Shown here one piece after another: positions 45,001-52,340 of a stretch of DNA of 64,000 nucleotides. Position 1 is the first letter of the stretch. Each line of letters starts with the position of its first letter. The notes under the pieces are model-generated. The model was not told the origin of the DNA, made no database searches, and saw nothing but the letters and a program-made list of their open reading frames with translations. A program made the translations under genes and the position numbers. Source of the DNA: Cyanobium sp. N.Huapi 1H5 (GTDB lineage: Bacteria; Cyanobacteriota; Cyanobacteriia; PCC-6307; Cyanobiaceae). The stretch is taken from NCBI RefSeq assembly GCF_024345535.1, contig NZ_JAGQBH010000004.1, positions 274,968 through 338,967 of the forward strand, read 5' to 3'.

Positions 45001-45471
45001 TCGGCGGTTCAGTTCCGCGACAGCGATCTCGCCAGCCGGATTCTGGCCATCCTTGCCGAAGAACAGCTGCCCCCATCGCGCCTGGAACTGGAGCTCACGG
45101 AATCGGTGACGCTGGATGACCCCGAGAAGGCCCTGCTGTTGATGGATCGGCTCTACCGCGAAGGGATCCAGATCGCCATCGACGATTTCGGCACGGGCTA
45201 CTCGTCGCTCAGCTATCTCAAACGCATCCGCGCCCACAAGCTCAAGATCGACCAGTCGTTCGTGCGCGGCCTTACGACGGACCGCGACGATCACGCCATC
45301 GTGCTGACGATCATCAACCTGGCCCGCACCCTGGGCCTGCGCACGATCGCCGAGGGGGTGGAAACCCCCGAGCAGATGGAGCTGTTGCGCCAGGCCGGTT
45401 GCGACGAAATCCAGGGCTACTGGATCGGCAGGCCCATGACCAGCGAGGCCTTCCGACAGCTGCCCCTGTGA
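42025..45471 (+). CDS. Periplasmic-sensor PAS/GAF/GGDEF/EAL cyclic-di-GMP protein
   Basis: The 1148-residue product has a family-3 solute-binding sensor domain (about residues 15-235, with AFPPISFVDAQGRIQGL and AGRADVIAAMARTQDRE). A transmembrane helix (about 248-268) follows, then PAS (about 285-400), GAF (about 410-575) and a second PAS (about 590-715). GGDEF is intact at 801-805. EAL is at 928-930 with the catalytic set ELTES, DDFGTGYSSL, KIDQSFV and AEGVET. Both synthesis and breakdown of c-di-GMP are therefore possible. Start problem: the GTG at 42025 leaves only MPLTASA before the sensor, while in-frame upstream codons read SVTHLLALSCLAVPLTASA, an obvious signal peptide without a normal start codon. 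Confidence 0.88.
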   Translation: MPLTASATPPTQRPLRVVVSDAFPPISFVDAQGRIQGLARDRWDLWERRTGIPVELQAMDWLEAQKAVQAGRADVIAAMARTQDREKIYAFTQPYLEVDVRLYYDRKLSGVVDLDTSKAFKVGVRAGDVCIEKLTAAGNRTFRVYPDYSALIQASISGSLPVFCMNELPANYILAKEGLTDQFLQSPPVYTSAMYEAVLKNNTTLRDTVIAGFDRISAAEEAAMERKWLGDGIHPRFSWLARHGLQVLAATGAAAGLIALWSASLKLEVRRRTRDLAEARDVLSSTIEAIPDPLIEVSSDGQILAVHSPRHNLLIQPAEDQVNRPVSEVLPEPAATVVMEALTEAGSKGFSQGKEIQIPLPSGPAWFELSVSRRTLPSSGQLRFLLLSRDITARKQDAWRIARLNRLYTALSRSNQAMARLEDGTVLLQEICQIAVTYGEMKMAWAGLLNPVGQELRAVAWAGSGTEYLNDLHISIDPEVPHGRGPLGRALREDQPQWSQDFLNDPSLAPWHERARLYGWGAAAALPLHREGAVIGGLALYHPDINAFDEPSQRLLLEMARDIDLALSRLSALAIRRLLEQEVAASEAKYRELTESVHDVIWTLDPETMRYLYVSPSVKRLRGYTPEEVIARPFTDSLQQGSAQHMAEQIRAELEEFKQGLRSSEIVSVDEVEQPCKDGSSVWTEVVTTLIRNVSTGRIEVHGVTRDITERKFANEQIRRLAYSDQLTGLANRVMLRDRFRNALTLAQKQEGHLALLNLNLDHFQTVNDSLGHSVGDQLLVEIARRLESELRPGDTLSRSGGDEFLLLLPDTDADAALELVRRLLLAVEQPFRVHGETLFTTASIGIALYPEDGITMATLMSNADAAMHQVKQFSRNGFQFFTPGVQERISRRLRLSNALHKALKCNEFRLLYQPQVELVSNRIIGAEALLRWESAELGSVSPGEFISVAEANGLVVPIGDWVLRQALRDAGTWVRPAGQEDALPLTVSVNISAVQFRDSDLASRILAILAEEQLPPSRLELELTESVTLDDPEKALLLMDRLYREGIQIAIDDFGTGYSSLSYLKRIRAHKLKIDQSFVRGLTTDRDDHAIVLTIINLARTLGLRTIAEGVETPEQMELLRQAGCDEIQGYWIGRPMTSEAFRQLPL

Positions 45472-45543
45472 TGGGCCGGTGCCGAGATCGGCAGGGCTGT
45501 GGATAGGGAGCGACCCGCCAGCCCGGGACCCCATCTCAGGGAG

Positions 45544-46269
45544 TCAGCCCCCCTCAAACCCCTCCTGGATCACCCCCGCCAGATCGATCAGCATCTGCTC
45601 GCTGTTGCCGGTGAACGAGGAGCCGTGCATGACGGCCAGCGTCTGCGGCTGCAGCGCGGCCAGCCCCGCCAGCAGGCCGGCCGACCGGCTGGTGTAGGGC
45701 ATGGTGTCCGCCAGGGGGCCGCTCTGCATCTGCAGCATCGCCTGGCGCGCCGGACCGATCAGATCGGAGGACGTCACGTCAGCGACATCGCCGAACTGGT
45801 GGAAGAGATCGGAGCAGAACAGGGTGCGGCGGCTCTCCTCGAACAGCAGACCGGCGTCCCAGCCATGGGGGAGGTGGGGGGTGCGGTGGAAGCGGAAGCG
45901 GTACTGGCCGGTGCTGAGCACATCGCCCTCCGCCAGGCCACGCGCCGGGCGGAGGGCGAAATCATCCACACTCACCAGCTTGCCGACGAGGGTGCACACC
46001 GGCTGGGCCTGGGGCGCCAGTTCCAGCCAGTGGTTGAGGCCACCGATCTCATCGGCTTCGAAATGGCTCCAGGCGATGTGGCGCAGCTGGGTGGGATCGA
46101 TCAGCGTGGCCACGGCGTCGCGCAGAGCCGGAAACATGGCCCTGAGCCCGGCGTGAAACAGCAGCGGCTCCGCGTCGCGCACCAGGAAGTGGTTGAACTG
46201 CAGATCGAACTCCGGCACATGGATGGAGAGCCGGAACAGGTCGGGGGCGATCTCAGAGACGACAACCAT
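45544..46269 (-). CDS. MBL-fold metallo-hydrolase, flavodiiron-like beta-lactamase domain
   Basis: The 241-residue product has the diiron-type metallo-beta-lactamase ligand motif [12 protein letters not shown] (H-x-E-x-D), further ligands in HLPHGWDAG and [11 protein letters not shown], and the last His in [10 protein letters not shown]. This pattern is that of the diiron domain of flavodiiron proteins (FprA/Flv), which reduce O2 or NO. No flavodoxin domain follows, so it is a stand-alone diiron MBL protein. The ATG at 46269 is preferred over an upstream ATG because [15 protein letters not shown] is the natural N-terminus. Confidence 0.85.
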   Translation of the reverse strand: MVVVSEIAPDLFRLSIHVPEFDLQFNHFLVRDAEPLLFHAGLRAMFPALRDAVATLIDPTQLRHIAWSHFEADEIGGLNHWLELAPQAQPVCTLVGKLVSVDDFALRPARGLAEGDVLSTGQYRFRFHRTPHLPHGWDAGLLFEESRRTLFCSDLFHQFGDVADVTSSDLIGPARQAMLQMQSGPLADTMPYTSRSAGLLAGLAALQPQTLAVMHGSSFTGNSEQMLIDLAGVIQEGFEGG

Positions 46270-46480
46270 GGTTCTGCCAGACAGGCACACGCCGCGTTGC
46301 CGTGCTGACGGAACCTACCCGTTGACTCCCACCCATTTCACCCGAGACGTCCTGCCGGCCTTGATCGTTACATCGGATCGCGCACATCCGAACAGCTGCC
46401 TGGTCCTGGCTCCCCGCTTCACCCTCACCTGAATCATCGGCATGGTGTCCGGGGGGTCTTCGGCGAGGTGCTTCGGCCGC

Positions 46481-47341
46481 TCAATCGGCCGCCTCAGCGT
46501 TGCCCAGCCGCGCCCGGATATCCCTGAGCCGGGCGACGTTGTTCACCAGCGCCGGAGCGCTGTCGAGGCCCTCGAGGTAGTCGAACACGTAAGCGAGCAC
46601 GGCATAGATGGCGCCGGCGCTGAAGGACGCCGATCGGGTGAAGTCGATCAGGAGCACCACCAGCGCCACGATCGTGGCCAGCTCCGTCACGGTCCAGGTC
46701 CACGACTCGCTGTCGGAGAGCTGCACATGCCAGCGACGCACGCGGCCGAAGTGGCGCCGCAGGCGCAGCGGCCGCGCCGCCTCGATGTCCTCGATCTCGC
46801 GCTCGATCTGGTCGTTGAGGCCGCGGTGCAGGCGCAGGGCACGCCGCCAGTACCAGGCGTTGACGAGCCCCATCGGCAGCAGCACCGCCATGGCGATGAG
46901 TCCGGCCTGGAGGTCGTAGGTGAACAGCATCACCAGCGAGCCGACCACGGTCACCACCTGGGAGAACATCGCCGGCACGTCGGCCTCGAAGAAGCCGACC
47001 ATGTCGCGCATCATCTCCACCCGCGCCGACACGATGCTCGTGCCATGGCCGCGTTGCTTCTGCTCGGCCACGGTGCGCACGGCCAGGCGGGCATAGAGGC
47101 CCATGAAAACCCGGGTGTCGAAGCGCTGGCGCACGAAGGCCGTGACCAGGTGCACCAGCCACACGGCGATCAACGCAGACAGGCCCCGGTAGCTGCCCTT
47201 CAGCAACCCGTCGACCGCCCAGCCGGTGATGGCCGGGTAGGCGAGCATGCAGAGGTTCTCCAGCAGGGTCAGGGAGTAGGTGCCGGCGATCGACAGGCGT
47301 TCACCAGGGGAGAGGGTGGAAAGGAACGTCTGCGGCATCAC
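46481..47341 (-). CDS. Stand-alone ABC transporter six-transmembrane domain
   Basis: The 286-residue product contains ABC exporter helices only: TYSLTLLENLCMLAYPAITGWAV, SALIAVWLVHLVTAFV, QVVTVVGSLVMLFTYDLQAGLIAMAVLLP and ELATIVALVVLLIDF, with a coupling-type segment RFDTRVFMGLYARLAVRTV. No ATPase domain is fused and none is encoded nearby, so it must borrow one or work without ATP hydrolysis. The gene ends normally (RARLGNAEAAD) with no sign of truncated ABC motifs after it. It starts 30 bp after the stop of the TAP-like hydrolase gene. Confidence 0.85.
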   Translation of the reverse strand: MMPQTFLSTLSPGERLSIAGTYSLTLLENLCMLAYPAITGWAVDGLLKGSYRGLSALIAVWLVHLVTAFVRQRFDTRVFMGLYARLAVRTVAEQKQRGHGTSIVSARVEMMRDMVGFFEADVPAMFSQVVTVVGSLVMLFTYDLQAGLIAMAVLLPMGLVNAWYWRRALRLHRGLNDQIEREIEDIEAARPLRLRRHFGRVRRWHVQLSDSESWTWTVTELATIVALVVLLIDFTRSASFSAGAIYAVLAYVFDYLEGLDSAPALVNNVARLRDIRARLGNAEAAD

Positions 47342-47371
47342 CGGGCCCTGGCGTCACCAGCCTGGCAGCGA

Positions 47372-48976
47372 TCACTCCACGACGAACGCCGGTTTGACCT
47401 GGGCCAGGCAACGGCTGTCGGGTGCTTGCTTCGGGTTAGCCAGAAAGTCGGCGGCGATCTGGGTCACGCAGGCGGCTGCGGCCATCCCCGGCGGCGCAAA
47501 CAGCGCCCCATGGCCGACACCGGGGAAGGTGAACACGTAGGCGGTGGTGAGGTTGCTGGCCACGGCTTCGCCGTAGGGGGCTGGCGTGACCGGGTCGTCG
47601 CTGCCGTTCAGCACCAGGGTGGGAATCTGCGGATTGGCGTAGACAAAGGGAGGTTGCTGCTCCACCTGGAGCACGTCGCAGGCGTTGTTCACCGCTTCGG
47701 CTTCGCGCAAACCCAGGGGGAGCAGCTGCGGGTAGGGCGGCGGCAGCACCTGGGAGGGCTGGAGCCGAACCGATCGACCCCGGGCACAGACGACCGTGTG
47801 ATACATCTCCCTGGCCCCCCTCGGTTCGAGATCCGACAGGGATTCGGCGATCCAGCTGAAGTTGCCCTGGCTGGCGGCGTGGATGAACCTGGGAAGGGAG
47901 CTCCCTCGGGCGGATTCACCGGAATAGGGCCGGGCCAGATAGGGCACGACGCCCGCGATGAAGGCGTTGCCGTCGAGTCGGGTGGTGAAGGTCTGCTTGC
48001 TGGATGGAATGGTGAGGGTCAGGGGGGCGGGTTTCCGATTGAGCCGGTCCACGATCGCCAGAAACGTCGTCTCCAGGTTCGGGTAGGCCGCATGGCACTG
48101 TCGGTCCTGCGCGCAGGCGCGGAACACGTTCCTCAGGGCGTAGCTGAACGTATGACTCGAGGCCAGATTGAAATCAAGGTCCGGCCGAACGACACCATCG
48201 AGGATCACGCTGCGGAGTTTGGGCCTGCGCCTGTCGGCCTGGGCGATGACGTATTGCCCCAGCAACGTGCCATAGGACACGCCGTAGTAGTTGAAGGTCG
48301 GATAACCCAGTGTTTCTGCGACGGCGTAGATGTCAGCCGCATTCTCGCGGGTGTTGAAGGCGCTGGGATTGATCCCCTGGGCCTTCAGGCGAGCGTTACA
48401 GGCCCTGATCCAGCTTGGATCGGTATAGCTTTGCTTCCCCTGCGCCACGGCGATGTTGTGGGCATGGAGCTCAGGGCAGAAGAGGAAGGGCTTGGCATAC
48501 CGGGTCCCCCGTTCCTCCACAAAGATCAGATCACGCCCCTGCAGCAAAGCCGGGAGTTCGGGGTACTTCGGCAGGGCTCCATTGGCAATATCGCCAATGG
48601 TGGAATCCCCAGGGCCGCCCTGCTCGACGAACAGGGGATCAGCCGCTGGGTTTTGGCCCGTGCTGCGGGTGCGGACCACGCCGAGCTGGATGGTGCGTCC
48701 ACGGGGCTTCGCATTCTGCTCGGGGACGGTGACGTAGCCGCAATCCGACTGGGCGGCGATGGCGGCAGGAACGTCGAAAGTTTTGCAGTCGACGGATGAC
48801 CATGCCGGGCCGAACCTGGCCGCACCTCGTACGGCATGGCCTGGTGCGGAGTCGCCTGCAGCAACGACAGCGATGGCCAGGAGAGCGATTCGGAACAACG
48901 GAGTTGACGTCGGCCGTCCCTGAAGTGCTTGATGGATGCTAGCAAGCGGCTGCACGAATCTTCCGTGCGCGTGCAT
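47372..48976 (-). CDS. Exported alpha/beta hydrolase, tripeptidyl-aminopeptidase (TAP)-like
   Basis: The product has about 534 residues, with a hydrophobic leader LFRIALLAIAVVAAG and then CKTFDVPAA...DCGYVTVPEQ. FVEQGGPGDSTIG is the oxyanion region, YYGVSYGTLLGQY the nucleophile Ser, LNGSDDPVTP the Asp and GVGHGAL the His. Several Cys pairs suit an exported enzyme. TAP/SlpD-like hydrolases release tripeptides or act as esterases. The chosen ATG at 48976 places the start inside the end of the preceding AlkD-like gene (38-bp overlap). The region is richer in A+T upstream, and the genes from about 48.4 kb onward look acquired. Confidence 0.85.
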   Translation of the reverse strand: MHAHGRFVQPLASIHQALQGRPTSTPLFRIALLAIAVVAAGDSAPGHAVRGAARFGPAWSSVDCKTFDVPAAIAAQSDCGYVTVPEQNAKPRGRTIQLGVVRTRSTGQNPAADPLFVEQGGPGDSTIGDIANGALPKYPELPALLQGRDLIFVEERGTRYAKPFLFCPELHAHNIAVAQGKQSYTDPSWIRACNARLKAQGINPSAFNTRENAADIYAVAETLGYPTFNYYGVSYGTLLGQYVIAQADRRRPKLRSVILDGVVRPDLDFNLASSHTFSYALRNVFRACAQDRQCHAAYPNLETTFLAIVDRLNRKPAPLTLTIPSSKQTFTTRLDGNAFIAGVVPYLARPYSGESARGSSLPRFIHAASQGNFSWIAESLSDLEPRGAREMYHTVVCARGRSVRLQPSQVLPPPYPQLLPLGLREAEAVNNACDVLQVEQQPPFVYANPQIPTLVLNGSDDPVTPAPYGEAVASNLTTAYVFTFPGVGHGALFAPPGMAAAACVTQIAADFLANPKQAPDSRCLAQVKPAFVVE

Positions 48977-49790
48977 CTCCCTGCTTGGCTGGATAGCGAA
49001 CCGCATGACGGATCAGCCACTGCAGGTCTGCAGATGCACCCACCTGCAACCAGCGCTCACAGGTGGCGTAGACGAGTTCCGGATGGTCTTTGGCGATGTC
49101 CCCCAGGTGGTTGGCAACGCTGCGGCGGACGTACAGCGAGGGATCGTTCTTCAGAGATTCCAGGATGGGCAGTGTTGGCCTTGGATCGGCCACAAACGAG
49201 GCAATGCGTTTACCCCAGGGGAGCCTGGGCCGCGTTCCCTCGCTGCAGAGGCGCCGGACATGCGGATTAGGGTCGGTGATCCATAGCGCAATCTGCTCCA
49301 GCGTGCGCTCCTGCTGCTGGATCAGAAACGTGCGGATGGCAAATTCTGAGGTGAACCGCATGGTGAGGGCATGCAGAGCCAGCATCGACGTCTCGAAGGG
49401 ATCGTGGCCGCCATTGTGTTGGTCGTCCAGCCCGTACTCAGAGACGAAGAAGCCATGGGGAAGATAGAAAAAGCCGGCCAGTCCCATCTCGTCTGCTTCT
49501 GACTTCTCGGGCGTCAACGAGGCCATGAGCACTTGGACAGCCTCCTCGTAGTTGTCAGGAAGGAATGCATGAAGAGCCTTGGCGATATGCAGGCCTCGCT
49601 GCATGATGGCTAAGGGCTCAAGGCCCGCCAGCGCGGATTGACAGAATCGGCTGACTGGGAAGTCTGCGTCGACGTACGCAATGTTCTGTGCCAGACACAC
49701 AACGGCCTCCTGGTCCAGCAGGTGCTTCAGAGGAGTGCCCTTCTGAATGGATCTCGGCGCTGAAGGGATGGTGGGTCGTCGAGGCGTCAT
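48939..49790 (-). CDS. HEAT-repeat DNA-alkylation-repair (AlkD)-like protein
   Basis: The 283-residue product is all helical, with HEAT-like units: LAGLEPLAIMQRGLHIAKAL, ALTMRFTSEFAIRTFL, LEQIALWITDPNPHVRRLCSEGTRPRLPWG, LPILESLKNDPSLYVRRSVANHLGDIAKDHPEL and WLIRHAVRYPAKQGDARA. The RRLCSEGTRPRLPW and YVRRSVANHLGDIAK patterns are typical of the AlkC/AlkD-like DNA-alkylation-repair family. The glycosylase activity is not certain. The ATG at 49790 lies 7 bp after the stop of the upstream hydrolase gene. Confidence 0.83.
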   Translation of the reverse strand: MTPRRPTIPSAPRSIQKGTPLKHLLDQEAVVCLAQNIAYVDADFPVSRFCQSALAGLEPLAIMQRGLHIAKALHAFLPDNYEEAVQVLMASLTPEKSEADEMGLAGFFYLPHGFFVSEYGLDDQHNGGHDPFETSMLALHALTMRFTSEFAIRTFLIQQQERTLEQIALWITDPNPHVRRLCSEGTRPRLPWGKRIASFVADPRPTLPILESLKNDPSLYVRRSVANHLGDIAKDHPELVYATCERWLQVGASADLQWLIRHAVRYPAKQGDARARKIRAAAC

Positions 49791-49797
49791 GGAGCCC

Positions 49798-50706
49798 CTA
49801 TCCATGCCCATGGCCATCGAGATCTCCGGCCACCTGAGCCAGGATCTCGTTCGCATGGCTGAGGGCAATGAAGTGGCCTCCGCGGCTGATGGAATGCCAG
49901 ATGGCGCCAGGGGTCTTGTCCGCCACCATCCTGTTGATGGCTTCAGGCACCAGCTTGTCATCCGTTCCCTGCCAGAAGTGGACCGGACGTGTCACTGTGG
50001 TCATGTCGAAGGGCCAGGCTTCGTAGAGCATCGTGGCATCAGCGACAAGCCCCTGAGCACCCTGACGAAAACACTCACGCGATGCCTCCAGGAAGGATTG
50101 GCAAACCTGCTCATCCGTCAGCACCTCCTGATCAGAGACGCCGATCGACGTCTTGAGGGCCTGCAGATAACTGGCCTCAAAGCGCGTTGCACTCAGGCCA
50201 AGCAGTTCATACATGAGCCTGAAGCCAGGATGGAAGTGCAACGCCAGACGACCCCCGAGCGCATCAACACTGCTTTGGTAGGTCGCGGCCCAGTTGGCAC
50301 CGAACGTTCCGTAGCTGGCACCGGCGATGCAGCTGACATGGGCAAGACGGGCAGGATCCAGGTAGGCGGCGGCAGCAAGCGCCCATGGCCCCCCTTCCGA
50401 CCAACCGGTCACCGCAAAATGCTGGGCACCCAAGGAATCGGCCAAGGCCAGGAGATCGTTGGCCCATGACACGAAGGTGCGATCTGGCTGAGGGTCAGAC
50501 CCACCCATACCAGGCCGATCCACACAGACCAACCTCAGCCCATGGGCCTTAGCACACACATCAAAGAGATTGGCCTCCAGGCGGCTGGAGGGCCCTCCGT
50601 GGTTATGGAGGACAAGGGGTCCGACTTCATCGCCGGTTTCCAGATAGGCGAGCGTTCGCTTGCCGTCTTGGAAGGTTCCTTCACGTGCCAACGACGCTGC
50701 CTCCAT
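49798..50706 (-). CDS. Alpha/beta hydrolase
   Basis: The 302-residue product has HNHGGPSSRLEANLF (oxyanion side), VDRPGMGGSD, the nucleophile elbow TGWSEGGPWALA with Ser, the Asp in WQGTDDKLVP and the His in ISRGGHFIALSH. The triad and family length are complete. It is probably an esterase, epoxide-hydrolase or lactonase type; the substrate cannot be told. It belongs to the same-strand run with the AlkD-like and TAP-like genes, in A+T-richer DNA. Confidence 0.88.
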   Translation of the reverse strand: MEAASLAREGTFQDGKRTLAYLETGDEVGPLVLHNHGGPSSRLEANLFDVCAKAHGLRLVCVDRPGMGGSDPQPDRTFVSWANDLLALADSLGAQHFAVTGWSEGGPWALAAAAYLDPARLAHVSCIAGASYGTFGANWAATYQSSVDALGGRLALHFHPGFRLMYELLGLSATRFEASYLQALKTSIGVSDQEVLTDEQVCQSFLEASRECFRQGAQGLVADATMLYEAWPFDMTTVTRPVHFWQGTDDKLVPEAINRMVADKTPGAIWHSISRGGHFIALSHANEILAQVAGDLDGHGHG

Positions 50707-50739
50707 CGAGGTTATCCACTTTAGCCGGATGTCAACACT

Positions 50740-51258
50740 TTACCGCTTGCATTCAGTCGCGCTCCAAGTTGCTTCGGCCTGAGCAGATGGGTCAACAACA
50801 TGATCTGAATATCTAAGCGTCAGGCGCAGCATGTCCAAGAGCTGTATTCCGTCCTCAAAGACGGGTTGAGAGTAGTTCCTGACAAAGAAATCAGGGTCAA
50901 TACTTGTAACCCGAAATCCATGCCGCTGATAGAAGGCGAGTTGATAGCCAAACGTGCCAGTGCCCACCTCCAGTTGCCGCACGCCAGAGTCGCGAAAGAA
51001 ATCAATCACCCATTTCAATAGCGCTGTGCCATATCCGGACTTTTGGTGGGCTGGATGAACAGCGATGCACATGAGCTCATACACGTCTGTGCCGCGTGGC
51101 TGTACGACGCAGGTACCAACCACAAGAGCACCGCATGAAGCAAGGAAGCACCTTGATCGTGAAAGATAGGAGCGAATCTTCGCTTCCGAAGGATCGGCAA
51201 GAAGCAGTAGCTCCTTTGGAGCTTGTGCTACAGGAACTTCTTGGATCAGTAGCGACAT
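50740..51258 (-). CDS. GNAT family N-acetyltransferase
   Basis: The 172-residue product has strand beta-4 YELMCIAVHPAHQKSGYGTALLKW, the acetyl-CoA pyrophosphate-binding Q-x-x-G-x-G/A pattern (QKSGYG). It also has LEVGTGTFGYQLAFYQRHGFRVTSID, the usual GNAT C-terminal strand-helix. It is complete, with its ATG preceded by normal spacing. The acceptor is unknown. Confidence 0.9.
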   Translation of the reverse strand: MSLLIQEVPVAQAPKELLLLADPSEAKIRSYLSRSRCFLASCGALVVGTCVVQPRGTDVYELMCIAVHPAHQKSGYGTALLKWVIDFFRDSGVRQLEVGTGTFGYQLAFYQRHGFRVTSIDPDFFVRNYSQPVFEDGIQLLDMLRLTLRYSDHVVDPSAQAEATWSATECKR

Positions 51259-51353
51259 TCCTATCTGTTACCTAACGCTCGTCATCACCTGGTCACAAGG
51301 ATTTCTCGGCGAAGAATAGAACGTTACGGCGGCGGCTCAGGCGCATGGCGGAG

Positions 51354-51623
51354 TTAGCTGACCATAGCCTTTGCCTGGGGCGCCGGCGCACCTCGAAGCA
51401 GGCCTTCCACACTTAAATCCTCATCGACATCTGGCCAGTGGATTCCGTAGCCAGCCCCTGCAATCTCCCAGTTGTCACGCTCTTGGGAGGTTGCATGTAG
51501 AAGCCTTGGGAACCAAGCCAGCGGTACCGAGATAGTGCGACCGTCAGCCAGGTCGACGATCAGCCTGTCTTCTGTCAACGCAACGTCAGTGACCTGCTCA
51601 CCAGGGTTAGCCATGAAACTCAT
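51354..51623 (-). CDS. DUF2442 domain protein, possible antitoxin partner
   Basis: The 89-residue product has the DUF2442 pattern: VALTEDRLIVDLADGRTISVPLAWFPRLLHA, WEIAGAGYGIHWPDVDEDLSVEGLLRG. The 5' end overlaps the DUF4160 gene by 17 bp (less if the second ATG, at 51614, is used). DUF2442 and DUF4160 genes are frequently neighbours, and the pair has been proposed as a toxin-antitoxin type module. Activity is unproven. Confidence 0.85.
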   Translation of the reverse strand: MSFMANPGEQVTDVALTEDRLIVDLADGRTISVPLAWFPRLLHATSQERDNWEIAGAGYGIHWPDVDEDLSVEGLLRGAPAPQAKAMVS

Positions 51624-51840
51624 CCCACGCTTTCAGCAGGATAGCTCTGTTCAAGCTGACCAGCCGTTCAATTTCACTCAGCTCTCTGGCGCTGAAACCA
51701 AGGCTTGCGGACAGTGCCACAGGAACAAGCCAGACTTTGCAAGACGCCTTATCTCTGTCGACATGAACATGGGGAGGCTCGTTTGGCTCGTGACTGTAGA
51801 AGTAGACCCTATATGGACCGCTTCTGAGGATTGTCGGCAT
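51607..51840 (-). CDS. DUF4160 domain protein, possible toxin partner
   Basis: The 77-residue product shows the full DUF4160 signature: MPTILRSGPYRVYFYSHEPNEP, PPHVHVDRDKASCKVWL, LGFSARELSEIERLV, LLKAWDEFHG. The H-x-H-V-x-R core is intact. It is upstream of and overlapping the DUF2442 gene, so the two are translated together. A toxin role is a suggestion only. Confidence 0.87.
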   Translation of the reverse strand: MPTILRSGPYRVYFYSHEPNEPPHVHVDRDKASCKVWLVPVALSASLGFSARELSEIERLVSLNRAILLKAWDEFHG

Positions 51841-52141
51841 CCGAAAGCGCCACCATCACATCAACGATACCGACCTCGACCTTCCTGTGCCGCTAACGCC
51901 GATTAGTCGGTTTCCGATAACCACCCTATGGCGGCCCCATCCTTCCGTGAGCCACGCCGGGGCATCGAACTGACATCTGCCAAAACCATTGCAGTGCAGG
52001 AGCTACCTGCGTCCGGTTCACCAACGTTTGCCGTGGTAGCCGGGTCCGATATCCAAATGTTCTGCCCGATACAGATCACTTGCTGTCGCTCAACCATGAA
52101 CCAGGGCGTCACCAATCAGCCGCCACTGTCTCCTCCCCCTG
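51841..52141. other. Non-coding stretch upstream of the DUF4160/DUF2442 pair
   Basis: About 300 bp without a convincing gene. Short open frames exist on both strands but lack recognisable domains or ribosome-binding sites. The composition is A+T-richer than the core genome. It probably contains the promoter of the DUF4160/DUF2442 pair. Confidence 0.4.
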
Positions 52142-52305
52142 CAGCTGTGCTCCCGGAGAAACCCGATCGTGCCTTCCAGCTCCTCGGCGAAGCGGTCGAT
52201 CGTCGATCTCTGTGGGGGTGGTGGTGAAGCCCAGGCTGGCGCGGGCGGAACTGGACAGGCCATCGATGCCCTCCAGCCGCTCGAACAGGCGCCGGGTGAG
52301 CTGCT
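52142..52305 (-). pseudogene. Decayed fragment of the sufS 3' end
   Basis: 52142-52256 closely matches the last part of intact sufS (54483-54594), including IDRFAEELEGTIGFLREHS, with a short duplication near 52198-52206 (CGATCGTCGAT). After a deletion of about 165 bp relative to sufS, 52261-52305 matches an internal piece (about 54764-54809) encoding the ERLQAI...region. It lacks the rest of the gene and is non-functional. It lies on the same strand as sufS and on the far side of the autotransporter gene, so the autotransporter is bracketed by sufS-derived sequence. Confidence 0.88.
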
Positions 52306-52340
52306 GTTTTCGGGATACACGTTGTGGATGATCCAGCCGT

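Noticed and set aside
43285..45534. Open frame of about 749 codons antisense to the GGDEF/EAL gene
   Set aside because: The plus strand encodes recognisable PAS, GAF, GGDEF and EAL domains. The minus-strand product has none.
51903..52227. Short overlapping open frames on both strands upstream of the DUF4160 gene
   Set aside because: No domains, no ribosome-binding sites, and translations do not resemble known proteins. Treated as non-coding.
52142..52305. Stand-alone small gene made from the sufS-like frame
   Set aside because: The sequence is a rearranged piece of sufS with a deletion and duplication. It lacks a start and the active-site residues.
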